Below, piece after piece: positions 49,568-58,512 of a stretch of DNA of 64,000 nt. Location: NCBI GenBank assembly GCA_040755035.1, contig JBFMBU010000254.1, positions 1 to 64,000 of the forward strand. The letters run 5' to 3'. The notes beneath the pieces were generated by a model, which saw only the letters and a program-made list of their open reading frames with translations, searched no databases and was not told where the DNA came from. Position numbers and translations under genes: made by a program. Positions within the stretch are counted from its first letter, which is position 1, and each line of letters begins with the position of its first letter. This DNA comes from RBG-13-43-22 sp040755035. Lineage in GTDB: Bacteria > Desulfobacterota > RBG-13-43-22.

Positions 49568-50232
49568 TCTGCCATATCCTCCCTGATAATTTTTCTGGGT
49601 CCGGCGGCCCGGGCGGGTCTCCAGTCTTTGGCCGGGATGATTTCCTCATACCGGCTCTCGAGTCCCAGCGCCTTAAGCCGATCCCAGATCAACTGCCAGG
49701 CGCAGTCCACCTCCGGGCTGATCTCGCATTTCCCGGAACCGGAACCGCCACAGGGGCCGTTCATCAACTGTTTGGAACAGCGGGCGATGGGGCAAATCCC
49801 CCCGGTGATACCCAGCAGACAGTCGCCGCATCCGGCGCAGCGTTCGGCCCAAACCCCCTGTCGTTCCGAGGCCCCCATAAATTTGGTATTGACCGCCGGG
49901 AAAACGGGTTTGTTCTTGAAACGACGGCTCAATTCCTGCACCCCGCAGCCGCAGGCCATGGATAGAACCGCCTCGACGCCGTCCGCCATGGAGGTGAGTT
50001 CCTCCACATATTCCGGATCGCATTGACGTTCCAGGGTGTGTTCTCTGATCTGTAAATTTTTCCCCTGTCGTAAAAAAGTCATTTGCAGCAGCGAGGACAG
50101 GATACCGACTTCCTTACGGCCGCCGGCGGCGCACACCGTCACGCATTCGTTGCATCCGACCAGCAAAATTCTTGAATAGGGTCGGATAAAATCAATGATT
50201 TCCTCCAGGGGTTTACGTTCCGCTGTAATCAT
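49564..50232 (-). CDS. MTHFR_C-type zinc/iron-sulfur subunit (MetV-like)
   Basis: This 222-residue protein has LLVGCNECVTVCAAGGRKEV, an ACGCGVQELSR motif, and RCAGCGDCLLGITGGICPIA followed by CSKQLMNGPCGGSGSGKCEI: the cysteine-rich MTHFR C-terminal family (MetV of acetogens). It binds metal and is the usual partner of anaerobic MetF, linking the reductase to iron-sulfur electron carriers. It overlaps both neighbours (MvhD-like upstream, MetF downstream) by four bases, so these three are translationally coupled. Confidence 0.9.
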   Translation of the reverse strand: MITAERKPLEEIIDFIRPYSRILLVGCNECVTVCAAGGRKEVGILSSLLQMTFLRQGKNLQIREHTLERQCDPEYVEELTSMADGVEAVLSMACGCGVQELSRRFKNKPVFPAVNTKFMGASERQGVWAERCAGCGDCLLGITGGICPIARCSKQLMNGPCGGSGSGKCEISPEVDCAWQLIWDRLKALGLESRYEEIIPAKDWRPARAAGPRKIIREDMAE

Positions 50233-50660
50233 TGGGATTGTTTCTCCTTCAGTGTTCGGATTGGGTTGGGACCCAGGGTCCGGATTTTTTCGGTGATCCG
50301 GCGGGCGGTTTCGGCAAAACGCTCCCCCATTCCGGCCGACAGATTGATCATTTCCACTCGTTCACCTTCGATGCCCACACTCTCCAGAAGCTTTCGGGCC
50401 TGTTGCACCCGCCGGGCCGCCCGCAGGTTGCCGTTTTTGAAATGGCAGTCCCCTTCCAGACAACCGGCCACATAGACACCGTCGGCTCCGTTCTCGAAAG
50501 CTTTTAAGATATGAATCGTATCCACCTTCCCCGAACAGGGCACACGGAGGATTTTAACGTTGGGAGGATACTGGATCCGCTGGGTTCCGGCCATGTCGGC
50601 AGCGGTATAGGCGCAATAATGACAGCAAAAGGCGACAATGACCGGTTCAAAAGTTTCCAT
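50229..50660 (-). CDS. mvhD: MvhD-like iron-sulfur electron-transfer protein
   Basis: This 143-residue protein starts with VIVAFCCHYCAYTAADMAGT, continues VPCSGKVDTIHILKAFENGA and VYVAGCLEGDCHFKNGNLRA, the cysteine pattern of MvhD/HdrA-partner subunits that carry a [2Fe-2S] cluster. In methanogens it links hydrogenase to heterodisulfide reductase; here it lies between HdrA and the MTHFR_C subunit. Its start is three bases after the HdrA stop. Confidence 0.93.
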   Translation of the reverse strand: METFEPVIVAFCCHYCAYTAADMAGTQRIQYPPNVKILRVPCSGKVDTIHILKAFENGADGVYVAGCLEGDCHFKNGNLRAARRVQQARKLLESVGIEGERVEMINLSAGMGERFAETARRITEKIRTLGPNPIRTLKEKQSQ

Positions 50661-50663
50661 GGA

Positions 50664-53600
50664 TTATGCTACTCTCCTTTCCAGCAATCCCTCGAGTTTA
50701 GCCAGAATCTGGTCATCCTCAAATTGCATCAGTTGGATGGCCTTGGCCGGGCACTCGGAGACACAAACACCGCAGCCCTGACACTTCAGGGGATCAATTT
50801 CGGAAAAACCCTCGGCATTGATAAAGGGGACCTCAAAGGGACAGGCCCGGACGCAGATCAGGCAGGCGGCGCATTTTTTGGAATCCACCCGGGCCACAGC
50901 CGCGCCCAGATTGATATGGTCACGGCTGAGCAGGGTCTGGACCCTGGCTACAGCGGCCTCGGCCTGGGCGAGGGTCTCCCGGATCAACCTGGGGGAGTGG
51001 GCCGTTCCGGCCACGAAAAAACCGGGGTTGGACAGATCCACTGGTCGAAGCTTGATATGTTCCTCCAGGAAATAGCCGTCTTCGGTCCTGGGTACTTTAA
51101 ATATCGCTTCCAGGTCCTCGGTCGATTCTTCATCACTGACCATTCCCGTACTCAGAATCAGGGCATCGGCCGTCATCGTCAGGGGACGCCCCAGAATGGG
51201 GTCGGTGAAAGAAACCTCCACCTGTGTTCCGGCGGGCTGGACCTGGGGGGGATTCTCAGGTTCATAGCGAACAAAGATCACTCCCTTTTCCCGGGCCTGT
51301 CGGTAAGAATCCTCCTGGAACCCGTAGGTCCGCATATCCCGGTATAAAATCAAAATAAGCGCTTCCGGATTCAACTCTTTCAGGCGCAGGGCATTTTTAA
51401 TCGCCGCCTGACAGCAGATGCGGGAACAGTTGGGGTTGTCCGGCTGCCGGGACCCGACGCATTGGATCATAACCACCGTATTCCAGCTTTTGGTTTTTTC
51501 CGGCAAGGTTTCCAGCATCCCATCGGCATCCAGCTGAGTCATAACCGCTTCGTGCCGCCCCAGAAAAAAGGCATCGGGACGATTGGGCAAGGCACCGGTG
51601 GCCAGAATCGTGGCTCCATGTTCGATCTGACGATAGAACATCTGGGGACCGGCCTGCAAACCGGTTCGGTACAAACCGGGACGACCGCTGTGATCAACGA
51701 TAATGGCATTGGTGATTACCTGAATCTTGGGATGGGTCATGGTCCGCTGAACCAGATCCTTTAGAAAGGCCTGAACGTCTTCTCCTTCCAGGGTGCGGTG
51801 AATCAGATTGGCCGTCCCTCCCAGCAGGGACCGTCGCTCAACCAAGAAAACCCGTAACCCCAGATCGGCCAGCCGCAGAGAGGCAGTCATCCCCGCCACA
51901 CCGCCGCCGACCACCAGCACGTCCCGGTTGAGTTCCAATTGATTTTCCTGCAGAGGATGAGCCTTTTTTACACCCTGAACCGCGGCCCGGATAACCTGGC
52001 GGGCCTTGATTTCGGCTTCTTCGGAGCGTCCACCGTGGACCCAGGTATCCTGTTCCCGCAGATTGGCGATTTCAAGGAGATACTTATTGAGGCCCGAACG
52101 GCGCAGCAGATCCTGAAATCTCGATTCGTGTGTACGGGGAGAACAGCCGCCGATCACCACCCGGTTCAATTTGTTTTTTCCTATAGCCTCTTGAATATGT
52201 TTCATGGACTCACGGCTGCAGCCGTGGCCGACGCCCTCGGCCAGAACCACACCCTCTATTTTTCCGGCAAAGGCGGCCAACTGCGGAACCCTGACCACAC
52301 CCCCGATATCCTCACCGCAATCGCAGATGAAAACCCCGACTCGGGGAGATTCTCCGCTCACATCCCGTTCGGGAGGCACCTCGTCTGCTTCCTCAGGAGT
52401 CAGGGAAAGGGTGGAAACATATTGAGAGGCCCGGCAGGCGGCAGCGCTGGCCTGGACCATGGTCTCCGGGATATCTTTAGGGCTTTCGAACATCCCGCAG
52501 ACATAAATCCCTTCCCTGGAAGTGGCCACCGGGTTGAACGAACCGGTTCGGGCGAAACCATGTTCATTGAGGTCGATCCCCAGCTTTTCGGCAGTCTGCC
52601 GCTGCTCGGCTGTGACCCGAAATCCGGTGGAGAGGATGACCAGATCAAAACGTTCCTCTTGGGAAACTCCCCCTTCCTCAGGGGCATATTGGACCGTTAC
52701 CTGCCCCTCCTCGGCATGACGGATCACCGTATGGGGGCGGCTGCGGACAAAACGGACCCCGAATTCCTTGCGGGCCCGCTCCAGATATTTTTCATAGTCC
52801 TTGCCGAAGGTCCGCATATCCATATAAAACACCGTGGCTTCGATGTTGCCCTGAAAGCGTTCCTTGGTAACCATGGCTTCCTTAAGGGCGAACATGCAGC
52901 AGGCACTGGAACAATAGGAAACCGCCTCCTTCTGTAGACCTCGGGACCCTGCACATTGGACCCAGGCGATTTTGGCCGGAACCCGTCCATCGGATGGACA
53001 GACCAGCCGCCCCTGGGTGGGACCGGAAGCGGACAGAATCCGTTCATATTCCAGACTGGTCAACACATCCGGGTCTTCATAATTCAGACTGTCCGATCCC
53101 GAGGGATCAAAAATCGAGGCGCCGAGGGCCAGAACGATAGATCCCACGGATAGTTCCGTTTGTTTTTCCCGGTCATCCGTAATGATGGCCCCGGCCGGAC
53201 AGCAATCCGCCAGGGCTTTCGGATCCCGGCATCGATCCATATTTATGGAATAGGCCTGCGGGGTTGCCTGAGGGTAACGCATGCAGGTAGGGGCGCGATG
53301 GTCTAACCCGGGCTTGAAATCCACACACTCCGGAAAGTGTCGATGGCACTCACCGCAGGCAGTACAAAGGTCCAGATCGATATAGCGGGGGGCGGAGGAA
53401 AGAACGGCGGAAAAATTTCCTGCTTGCCCCTTTAGTTGAACCAGTTGGGTCATGGGCAGCAACTGGATGTATTGGTTGCGGTTGGTCTCGGAAAGGGTGG
53501 AGGACAGGGTGCAGAGGTCACAGTTGTTCGTCGGGAAGGTACGATCCAACTGGGTCATCAATCCGCCTATGGCATTGGCCTTATCGATCAGCACCACACT

Positions 53601-53717
53601 CTTCTGCGCCTCAGCCAAATCCAGGGCCGTCCGAATCCCTCCCATGCCTCCGCCAATAACTAAAACCCGTTCGCCGGTTTTCGGCACGGCTTCTTTTTTT
53701 GTATTTTTTGTTTTCAT
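50664..53717 (-). CDS. hdrA: Fused double HdrA-like flavoprotein with C-terminal ferredoxin domain
   Basis: This 1017-residue protein holds two HdrA-like halves. The first has VLVIGGGMGGIRTALDLAEA (FAD fold), TFPTNNCDLC, CTACGECHRHFPECVDF, and YCSSACCMF near residue 269. The second has VLVVGGGVAGMTASLRLADL near residue 600 and NCSRICCQAAIKNAL. A final two-cluster ferredoxin reads CAACLICVRACPF and CQGCGVCVSECPA. Between the halves, VFICDCGEDIGG and GCSPRTHESRFQDLLRRSGL follow the HdrA pattern. HdrA-type proteins can bifurcate electrons; the MetF, MTHFR_C and MvhD neighbours suggest that the folate reductase is the target. HdrB and HdrC are not in the window. Confidence 0.93.
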   Translation of the reverse strand: MKTKNTKKEAVPKTGERVLVIGGGMGGIRTALDLAEAQKSVVLIDKANAIGGLMTQLDRTFPTNNCDLCTLSSTLSETNRNQYIQLLPMTQLVQLKGQAGNFSAVLSSAPRYIDLDLCTACGECHRHFPECVDFKPGLDHRAPTCMRYPQATPQAYSINMDRCRDPKALADCCPAGAIITDDREKQTELSVGSIVLALGASIFDPSGSDSLNYEDPDVLTSLEYERILSASGPTQGRLVCPSDGRVPAKIAWVQCAGSRGLQKEAVSYCSSACCMFALKEAMVTKERFQGNIEATVFYMDMRTFGKDYEKYLERARKEFGVRFVRSRPHTVIRHAEEGQVTVQYAPEEGGVSQEERFDLVILSTGFRVTAEQRQTAEKLGIDLNEHGFARTGSFNPVATSREGIYVCGMFESPKDIPETMVQASAAACRASQYVSTLSLTPEEADEVPPERDVSGESPRVGVFICDCGEDIGGVVRVPQLAAFAGKIEGVVLAEGVGHGCSRESMKHIQEAIGKNKLNRVVIGGCSPRTHESRFQDLLRRSGLNKYLLEIANLREQDTWVHGGRSEEAEIKARQVIRAAVQGVKKAHPLQENQLELNRDVLVVGGGVAGMTASLRLADLGLRVFLVERRSLLGGTANLIHRTLEGEDVQAFLKDLVQRTMTHPKIQVITNAIIVDHSGRPGLYRTGLQAGPQMFYRQIEHGATILATGALPNRPDAFFLGRHEAVMTQLDADGMLETLPEKTKSWNTVVMIQCVGSRQPDNPNCSRICCQAAIKNALRLKELNPEALILILYRDMRTYGFQEDSYRQAREKGVIFVRYEPENPPQVQPAGTQVEVSFTDPILGRPLTMTADALILSTGMVSDEESTEDLEAIFKVPRTEDGYFLEEHIKLRPVDLSNPGFFVAGTAHSPRLIRETLAQAEAAVARVQTLLSRDHINLGAAVARVDSKKCAACLICVRACPFEVPFINAEGFSEIDPLKCQGCGVCVSECPAKAIQLMQFEDDQILAKLEGLLERRVA

Positions 53718-53732
53718 AAGCTACCTGACACC

Positions 53733-54605
53733 TCAGATCCCGGCTGCGTCCAGAATGGCCGGCAGACGATGTTCCCATCCCATGGCCTGGATCAGAACCC
53801 CCTGGACCATTTTTTTCAAACCGGCGACGGTTTCCCCGGCTATTTTAACCCCCTCCATCTCACGATCGGCCGATTTTCGGATCCTCCCTATCAGGTCTTC
53901 GGAAATGGCAGCCCCCGGCTCATTAGTCAGAATATAGCGGGCAATGGCCACGGATTTTATCAAAAAAACCGGAGCGACAATCGGAACCTTCAGGGGTGCG
54001 GCTTTTTTCAGGAACCCCTCGAAGGAATTCAGATCATACACCGGCGGGGTGATCAGGTACCCGGCCCCGGCGGATATCTTTTCCCCGGCCAGGGCAATCT
54101 CCCTTTCCATTTCCGCTTCGTCGCGGAATGGGGAAATCTGACAACCCACAAAAAACTCCGGAGCACCTTTTAAATCAAACCCGGACAGATCCTTCCCGCT
54201 CTTCAAGGTCTGAATCGTCTCCAACAAACCCAAGTCATCGAGATCGGTTACCGGTTGAGCGTTACGATGATCGCAATTAGTCATGGCTTCACCCTTTACT
54301 ACCACCAGGTTCTGAATCCCCAGGACATGGGCGGCCAATAAATCGCCTTGCAAGGCCATTCGGTTGCGGTCCCGCCCGTAGACGGTGATAACGGATTCGA
54401 TCCCTTCTTGCTGGAGCAAAGCACCGCCGGCCAGAGCGCTCATGCGCATGACCCCGTTATCCATATCCGGCACCAGGATTCCGTTGATGCGGCCCTTGAT
54501 GCGCTTGGCATCGGTAATGAACCTGGAAATGTCCACCCCTTTGGGTGTATTCATTTCAGCCAGGACGACAAACTCACCGTTTTGCAATCGCTTTTGAATA
54601 CTCAT
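53733..54605 (-). CDS. Second MetF-like methylenetetrahydrofolate reductase
   Basis: This 290-residue TIM-barrel protein resembles the MetF at 48641: FVVLAEMNTPKGVDISRFIT, VITVYGRDRNRMALQGDLLA, GCQISPFRDEAEMEREIALA, YLITPPVYDLNSFEGFLKKA. It is the first gene of the run, 15 bases before HdrA. It is shorter and different enough to suggest a separate job or a heteromeric partner rather than a recent duplicate. The family call rests on these motifs; catalysis by this copy is inference. Confidence 0.82.
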   Translation of the reverse strand: MSIQKRLQNGEFVVLAEMNTPKGVDISRFITDAKRIKGRINGILVPDMDNGVMRMSALAGGALLQQEGIESVITVYGRDRNRMALQGDLLAAHVLGIQNLVVVKGEAMTNCDHRNAQPVTDLDDLGLLETIQTLKSGKDLSGFDLKGAPEFFVGCQISPFRDEAEMEREIALAGEKISAGAGYLITPPVYDLNSFEGFLKKAAPLKVPIVAPVFLIKSVAIARYILTNEPGAAISEDLIGRIRKSADREMEGVKIAGETVAGLKKMVQGVLIQAMGWEHRLPAILDAAGI

Positions 54606-55132
54606 GGATTTCCTTCCCTGTCAAGATTGGCATGCCCAAAAGCCCTTCGGTTGAAAATTTTTGGATGGTTTGAACGGGAACCCCGATCTTGGGTATCTTC
54701 CGGGGTGGGTGGTGTGTTGAGGGGGTATCGGGGTTCGTCAGCTATAGGAAACCCTGACGAATTAAACCTCAGCCTTCACTATCTCCCTAAAGATGTCCTT
54801 CCCCCCCCTTCAACCTGTCCACGACGATCTAAAAAACCTATTTTACAAATTTTACAAAAATAGCTTTGAAATACAAAAGATCGACCTGACGGCGAGGCCG
54901 GAGGGATCAACTCAAGAAGTCCTTTTTCCTGCTCACTTTAAAATAAATTCAACCGCTTAAAAACGATTTCGGGCTTTTGACTTCCCGATTTGAAATTCAA
55001 TTCTCACTAATATGTACAATTTTTCACCAATAGTGTCAAGGGATATTTCCTAAAAAATAATTTTTTGGGTCGGAGAGTGGTGTCCGGTATAAAACATGTA
55101 AATCCAGACTGTTATACATCTAAGGCCAGTAT
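54606..55132. other. Intergenic gap upstream of the MetF/HdrA operon
   Basis: No gene is seen in about 530 bp. A short hairpin with stem TTCGTCAG/CTGACGAA lies near 54737-54764. The rest is AT-rich toward 55000. The promoter of the leftward operon must be here, but I could not fix it. Confidence 0.45.
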
Positions 55133-55657
55133 TTATCTCTTTCTTTCCGAGGGCTTGTCCAGCATCGGCCGGGGCGGTCTTTCCACCTGGATCTCTCGAA
55201 TCATCTCGTCCATCTCCCGCCGGAAATCGATCTGAAACAGGAAATACTGGGCCTGCTGTTCCGTTTTCAACAGATTCATTTCCTCTTCCAGCTGCCGATT
55301 CTCCAGGTCGTTCATTTCCTTTTTCCGGCTTTTTAGCCGCTGGACCAAATCCCTCAGCTCCCTTTCGGGGGGATTCATGTCTCGCAGGATGGCCCTGACC
55401 CTTTGAATGTCCTCATGGAAATCACGATGCACCCGTCTCCGTGTCTCTTCATAATGATTATTGACCGCAAAAAATCGGGCCGAGCCCTCCTTGTCCAGCC
55501 TCAACGTTTCGGTCAGCCGCCACATCTTGATCATCTGAATGCGTTCACGGCTCTTTTCCCGGGGATCTTTAACTTCCTTCCAGGGTTCGGCCCAGGCGAT
55601 TTGGGTACCCAGGACGATTGAAAGAAGAAAGATCCACATCTTTTTATCAGCAAGCAT
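55133..55657 (-). CDS. Periplasmic Spy/CpxP-like helical protein
   Basis: This 174-residue protein has a signal peptide (MWIFLLSIVLGTQIAWAEPW) and a long helical, charged mature part: KMWRLTETLRLDKEGSARFF, VQRLKSRKKEMNDLENRQLE, FQIDFRREMDEMIREIQ. The pattern is that of Spy/CpxP/zinc-resistance-associated proteins, which sense or chaperone in the periplasm. GGAGG precedes the ATG, which overlaps the anti-sigma gene by 11 bases. With the sigma/anti-sigma pair it probably forms an envelope-stress unit. Confidence 0.8.
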   Translation of the reverse strand: MLADKKMWIFLLSIVLGTQIAWAEPWKEVKDPREKSRERIQMIKMWRLTETLRLDKEGSARFFAVNNHYEETRRRVHRDFHEDIQRVRAILRDMNPPERELRDLVQRLKSRKKEMNDLENRQLEEEMNLLKTEQQAQYFLFQIDFRREMDEMIREIQVERPPRPMLDKPSERKR

Positions 55658-56336
55658 TGGTTTCTTCCTCCTTGTGTTCAGCGGATTTATCCGGTTCCAT
55701 CTTTTCTATCAAGACCTCCAGTTCTTTCTCCGTAAGCCTCTCCGTTGAGCGGGTGATGTCCCAATGGGTCTCCTCTTCGGTTAAAAGAGGCGGGGGATCG
55801 GAAAGTTCCTTCCCCAGGCGGGCCACTACCTTTCCGGCCAAGCGCGCCGACTCCTTGTCCGAGAGGGAGTCCACCATGGCCGAAAGCGGTTCAAATTTCA
55901 TTTCATAAAACTTGTTCTCCTCCCTCCCGCTTAGGGGTTGCTCTGTTGATTGGGAGAATTCCTGATTGTTGATATTGAAAAAGACTATGGGGACTAAAAG
56001 GATTAAAATCAGGGCGGCCGCCCAGGCATACCCAGGCCATCCGAAGGGATTCCTGAAAATTTTTAAATACCAGGGGGCCTCCGTCACCTCCACCTCCCTC
56101 TGCCGGGTCTTGCGCATGATACGGGCGCTCATTTTCTCCCAAAAAACCGGCCCGGGGTCGGAAGGGTGGTCCCTTTTCAGCAGGCTCAGGACTTCTCTGG
56201 TCTCCTCGTATGCTTGGCGACAGTCAGGGCAAATAGCCCAATGGTTTTTTACCTGGGTTATCTGGTCCTCCCCCAACAGATTTTGAGCATAGTCTTCGTT
56301 TAAGACCAAGATTTTTTTACAGGAAAGTTTCTTCAT
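55647..56336 (-). CDS. Zinc-finger anti-sigma factor
   Basis: This 229-residue protein has an N-terminal zinc-binding anti-sigma domain (the motif NHWAICPDCRQAYEE, H-x3-C-x2-C), a single membrane span AAALILILLVPIVFFN near residue 115, and an acidic, helical outer part (LTEKELEVLIEKMEPDKSAE). It should hold the ECF sigma factor at the membrane. The start overlaps the sigma gene stop by four bases (ATGA). Confidence 0.9.
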   Translation of the reverse strand: MKKLSCKKILVLNEDYAQNLLGEDQITQVKNHWAICPDCRQAYEETREVLSLLKRDHPSDPGPVFWEKMSARIMRKTRQREVEVTEAPWYLKIFRNPFGWPGYAWAAALILILLVPIVFFNINNQEFSQSTEQPLSGREENKFYEMKFEPLSAMVDSLSDKESARLAGKVVARLGKELSDPPPLLTEEETHWDITRSTERLTEKELEVLIEKMEPDKSAEHKEEETNAC

Positions 56337-56869
56337 GGTTTTTCCGTTTTGACCATAGTTTTCAATTTTTCCAAGGCATGATGAAAATTGACTTTGGCGG
56401 AGTTGGTCCGAATCCCCAAAGTTTTCCCGATTTCTTCAAAGGAAAGCTCCTGATGAATCCGGAGCGTTACCACCATTCTTTGTTTATAGGGAAGATGCTC
56501 CACCGCTTCTTGCAGTCTGGCCACTCTTTCTTTGGCAGAGAATTCCCCCTCGGGATCGGCCTTGTAGTCCGCTACCGGGACCTCCTCCACTTGGAGATAT
56601 TCCCGGTTTTTTTGGGAGCGAAAAAAATTATGACACTGATTGATGCCGATTTTGTATATCCAGGTCTTAAAACTGGCATCAGCCCGGAACCCCTTTATAT
56701 TCTGATAGGCCAGTAAAAAAATCTTTTGAACCGTGTCCTCCGCTTCCTGGGAATTTTTCAGAAGCCTCAGTACAAAATAATACATGGCTTTCTGGTGTCT
56801 GAGGACCAGTTCCTCGAAGGCGCCGGTCTCCCCATTTTTAACCCGCTCCACCAACTCATAATCGGTCAT
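56333..56869 (-). CDS. ECF-type RNA polymerase sigma factor
   Basis: This 178-residue protein has region 2 (LRHQKAMYYFVLRLLKNSQE, AEDTVQKIFLLAYQNIKGFR) and region 4 (LQEAVEHLPYKQRMVVTLRI, LSFEEIGKTLGIRTNSAKVN), with no region 1.1 or 3, the ECF (group 4) plan. It directs transcription of its own operon and perhaps others; the 48-bp repeat array lies in the divergent region in front of it. Confidence 0.95.
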   Translation of the reverse strand: MTDYELVERVKNGETGAFEELVLRHQKAMYYFVLRLLKNSQEAEDTVQKIFLLAYQNIKGFRADASFKTWIYKIGINQCHNFFRSQKNREYLQVEEVPVADYKADPEGEFSAKERVARLQEAVEHLPYKQRMVVTLRIHQELSFEEIGKTLGIRTNSAKVNFHHALEKLKTMVKTEKP

Positions 56870-57009
56870 GGGGCTTTTTACCTATAATAGACCACGAAAT
56901 AAAAAAATGGTTAAGATGAATTTGCGAACTAGAGTAAACACCTTGAGCAAATAAATACAACATGCTGAAATTAATAGAATTAATTATCCTCGGCAAGTCC
57001 TTTTCCGGC

Positions 57010-57197
57010 CGGGCCCCTCAAGGGGCCCTTGGGAAAGGTCACTGCAAGTGACCGGCCGGTCCCCGTAGGGGGACCTTTGATAAAGGTCACTGCAAGTGAC
57101 CGGCCGGTCCCCGTAGGGGGACCTTTGATAAAGGTCACTGCAAGTGACCGGCCGGTCCCCGTAGGGGGACCTTTGATAAAGGTCACTGCATGTGACC
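57010..57197. repeat. Array of short perfect hairpins with a 48-bp repeat unit
   Basis: Units start at 57037, 57085 and 57133, with a part unit at 57181. Each holds two hairpins, GGTCACT-GCA-AGTGACC and GGTCCCC-GTAG-GGGGACC, joined by GGCCG and TTTGATAAA. A related hairpin GGGCCCC-TCAA-GGGGCCC (57010-57027) stands at the left end. In total about eight hairpins in 190 bp, in the gap between the ECF sigma gene and the exported protein gene. Open frames across it are chance effects of the 48-base period. Confidence 0.9.
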
Positions 57198-57299
57198 GTA
57201 TGAGAACACACAGTTGCTAGTTATCCTCTATTGCCAGAAATCCTTTAACCTTTTTTTCTTCCCTCCGGTCCAAATAAAAAAAAATGCAGGAGGAAGACC

Positions 57300-57632
57300 A
57301 TGAAAAGAAGCGCTCTCTTTTGTGTGACTCTGGGATTGTTGTTCACCCTTGTTGTTGTTCAACCGGCGTCTGCCCGGCCTAATGGTTTTTGGCCGGGGGT
57401 GGCTGTTGGAGTGGGGTCAGCCATAATTTTAGGACACATGCTCCAAGCCCCGAGAGCATACTATAACCAGGCCCATCCGGCCCCGATTTATCATACCCCG
57501 AACGCTTATGGCCCCCCAGCCGAACCGACCTGTAGGCAACGTTGGATTCCCGGTCACTGGGTTGAGGGAGTGGATCACTATGGAAATTACGAGCGTTACT
57601 GGGTTCCCGAACACTGGGAAAGAATTTACTGA
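57300..57632 (+). CDS. Small exported protein with YXWGXW-like tail
   Basis: This 110-residue protein has a signal peptide (MKRSALFCVTLGLLFTLVVV, cleavage after ASA) and a tail rich in aromatic residues: RQRWIPGHWVEGVDHYGNYE then RYWVPEHWERIY. Glycine-histidine-tryptophan repeats of this kind occur in YXWGXW-type and related small envelope proteins of unknown role. GGAGGAAG precedes the ATG. It overlaps the convergent rimI-like gene by seven bases. Confidence 0.7.
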   Translation: MKRSALFCVTLGLLFTLVVVQPASARPNGFWPGVAVGVGSAIILGHMLQAPRAYYNQAHPAPIYHTPNAYGPPAEPTCRQRWIPGHWVEGVDHYGNYERYWVPEHWERIY

Positions 57633-58084
57633 GCGGTCCATTCCATGACCAGGGCCTCTTCTCCTTCCGGCGGATAATACCCCGGCCGCCGGTAAAGCGT
57701 TTTAAACCCCAGGGCCTTATAAAGGGTCGTGGCCGGGCCGTTGGAGGGACGGACTTCCAAAAATATCTTCCCTACCCCTTGGGCCCCGGCCTGGGTTAAA
57801 AGAAACTCCATCAATGCCCGCCCGGTCCCCTGGCGGCGGGCTTGGGGATGGACGGCGAGGTTGAGCAGTTGAATCTCCCCGGCCGCCGGCCAGAAGCAAA
57901 GATAACCCTCTATCGGGGCTCTGGCCTCCGCTCTGGCGGTATAAAGAGTGGGGGGGGTTTTTTGCATCTCAAACCGGAAGGTATCCCAAGACCAGGGCTG
58001 AGCGAAAGAAGCCTTCTCAATCTCAACCAGCGCAGCCAGGTCCTTATCTTCAGCGGGAAGGATAATCCAGGAGGAAGTCGTTAT
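57626..58084 (-). CDS. rimI: RimI-type N-acetyltransferase, start unclear
   Basis: The GNAT core is clear: LVEIEKASFAQPWSWDTFRF, LLNLAVHPQARRQGTGRALM, EVRPSNGPATTLYKALGFKT, YYPPEGEEALVMEW. RimI acetylates the N-terminus of ribosomal protein S18. The first standard ATG (57967) would delete the first 39 residues of the family, whereas the frame stays open to an ATA at 58082-58084, seven bases behind GGAGGT and touching the EIIA stop. A non-standard start codon, or a sequencing or assembly slip, is likely. About 152 residues if ATA is used. Confidence 0.75.
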   Translation of the reverse strand: MTTSSWIILPAEDKDLAALVEIEKASFAQPWSWDTFRFEMQKTPPTLYTARAEARAPIEGYLCFWPAAGEIQLLNLAVHPQARRQGTGRALMEFLLTQAGAQGVGKIFLEVRPSNGPATTLYKALGFKTLYRRPGYYPPEGEEALVMEWTAQ

Positions 58085-58492
58085 TTACTTTACCTCCTTT
58101 TTTAATATTTCACCGGCCAGAGCGATACTTCGGAGACCATACTCCTTGATCTCCCTGGCTACCTGGTTCAAAGACTTCCCTTCCCGTTTGGAGGCCAGAC
58201 CGACCAGCATGGGCAGATTGGCCCCGGTCACCACCTCCACCTTGCCCTCGGTCAAAAAAGACAGACTGATATTGGACGGGGTCCCCCCGAACATGTCGGT
58301 AAGCAGGATGACCCCATCGCCGGCATCCACTTCTTCAATAGCCTTAACAATCCTTCCTCGTAAGGCCTCTACTTGGTCCTCCGGATTCAAAGAGATGGCC
58401 CGGGTATGCCCTAAGCGCCCGACGATAAACTCCGCCGAGCGTATGAGTTCCTGCCCCAAATTACAGTGCGTGACAATGACGATACCGATCAT
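58085..58492 (-). CDS. PTS mannose-type EIIA domain protein
   Basis: About 135 residues from ATG 58492 (MIGIVIVTHCNLGQELIRSA), with the phosphorylated histidine in VTHCNLG. The rest, VILLTDMFGGTPSNISLSFL, is the EIIA-Man (mannose/fructose family) pattern. It lies in the rpoN-ptsN-rapZ cluster where such proteins act in phosphate relay rather than sugar uptake. Its stop overlaps the likely rimI start region. Confidence 0.9.
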   Translation of the reverse strand: MIGIVIVTHCNLGQELIRSAEFIVGRLGHTRAISLNPEDQVEALRGRIVKAIEEVDAGDGVILLTDMFGGTPSNISLSFLTEGKVEVVTGANLPMLVGLASKREGKSLNQVAREIKEYGLRSIALAGEILKKEVK

Positions 58493-58512
58493 AAAAGTAT
58501 TTTTCTTTTTCC

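Noticed and set aside
54735..54764. Hairpin TTCGTCAG/CTGACGAA as terminator
   Set aside because: No T-run follows on either strand and no gene ends next to it.
56980..57220. Repeat-containing frames on both strands over the hairpin array
   Set aside because: The 48-base period is a multiple of three, so frames stay open by arithmetic; the repeated peptides show no plausible protein and no ribosome site.
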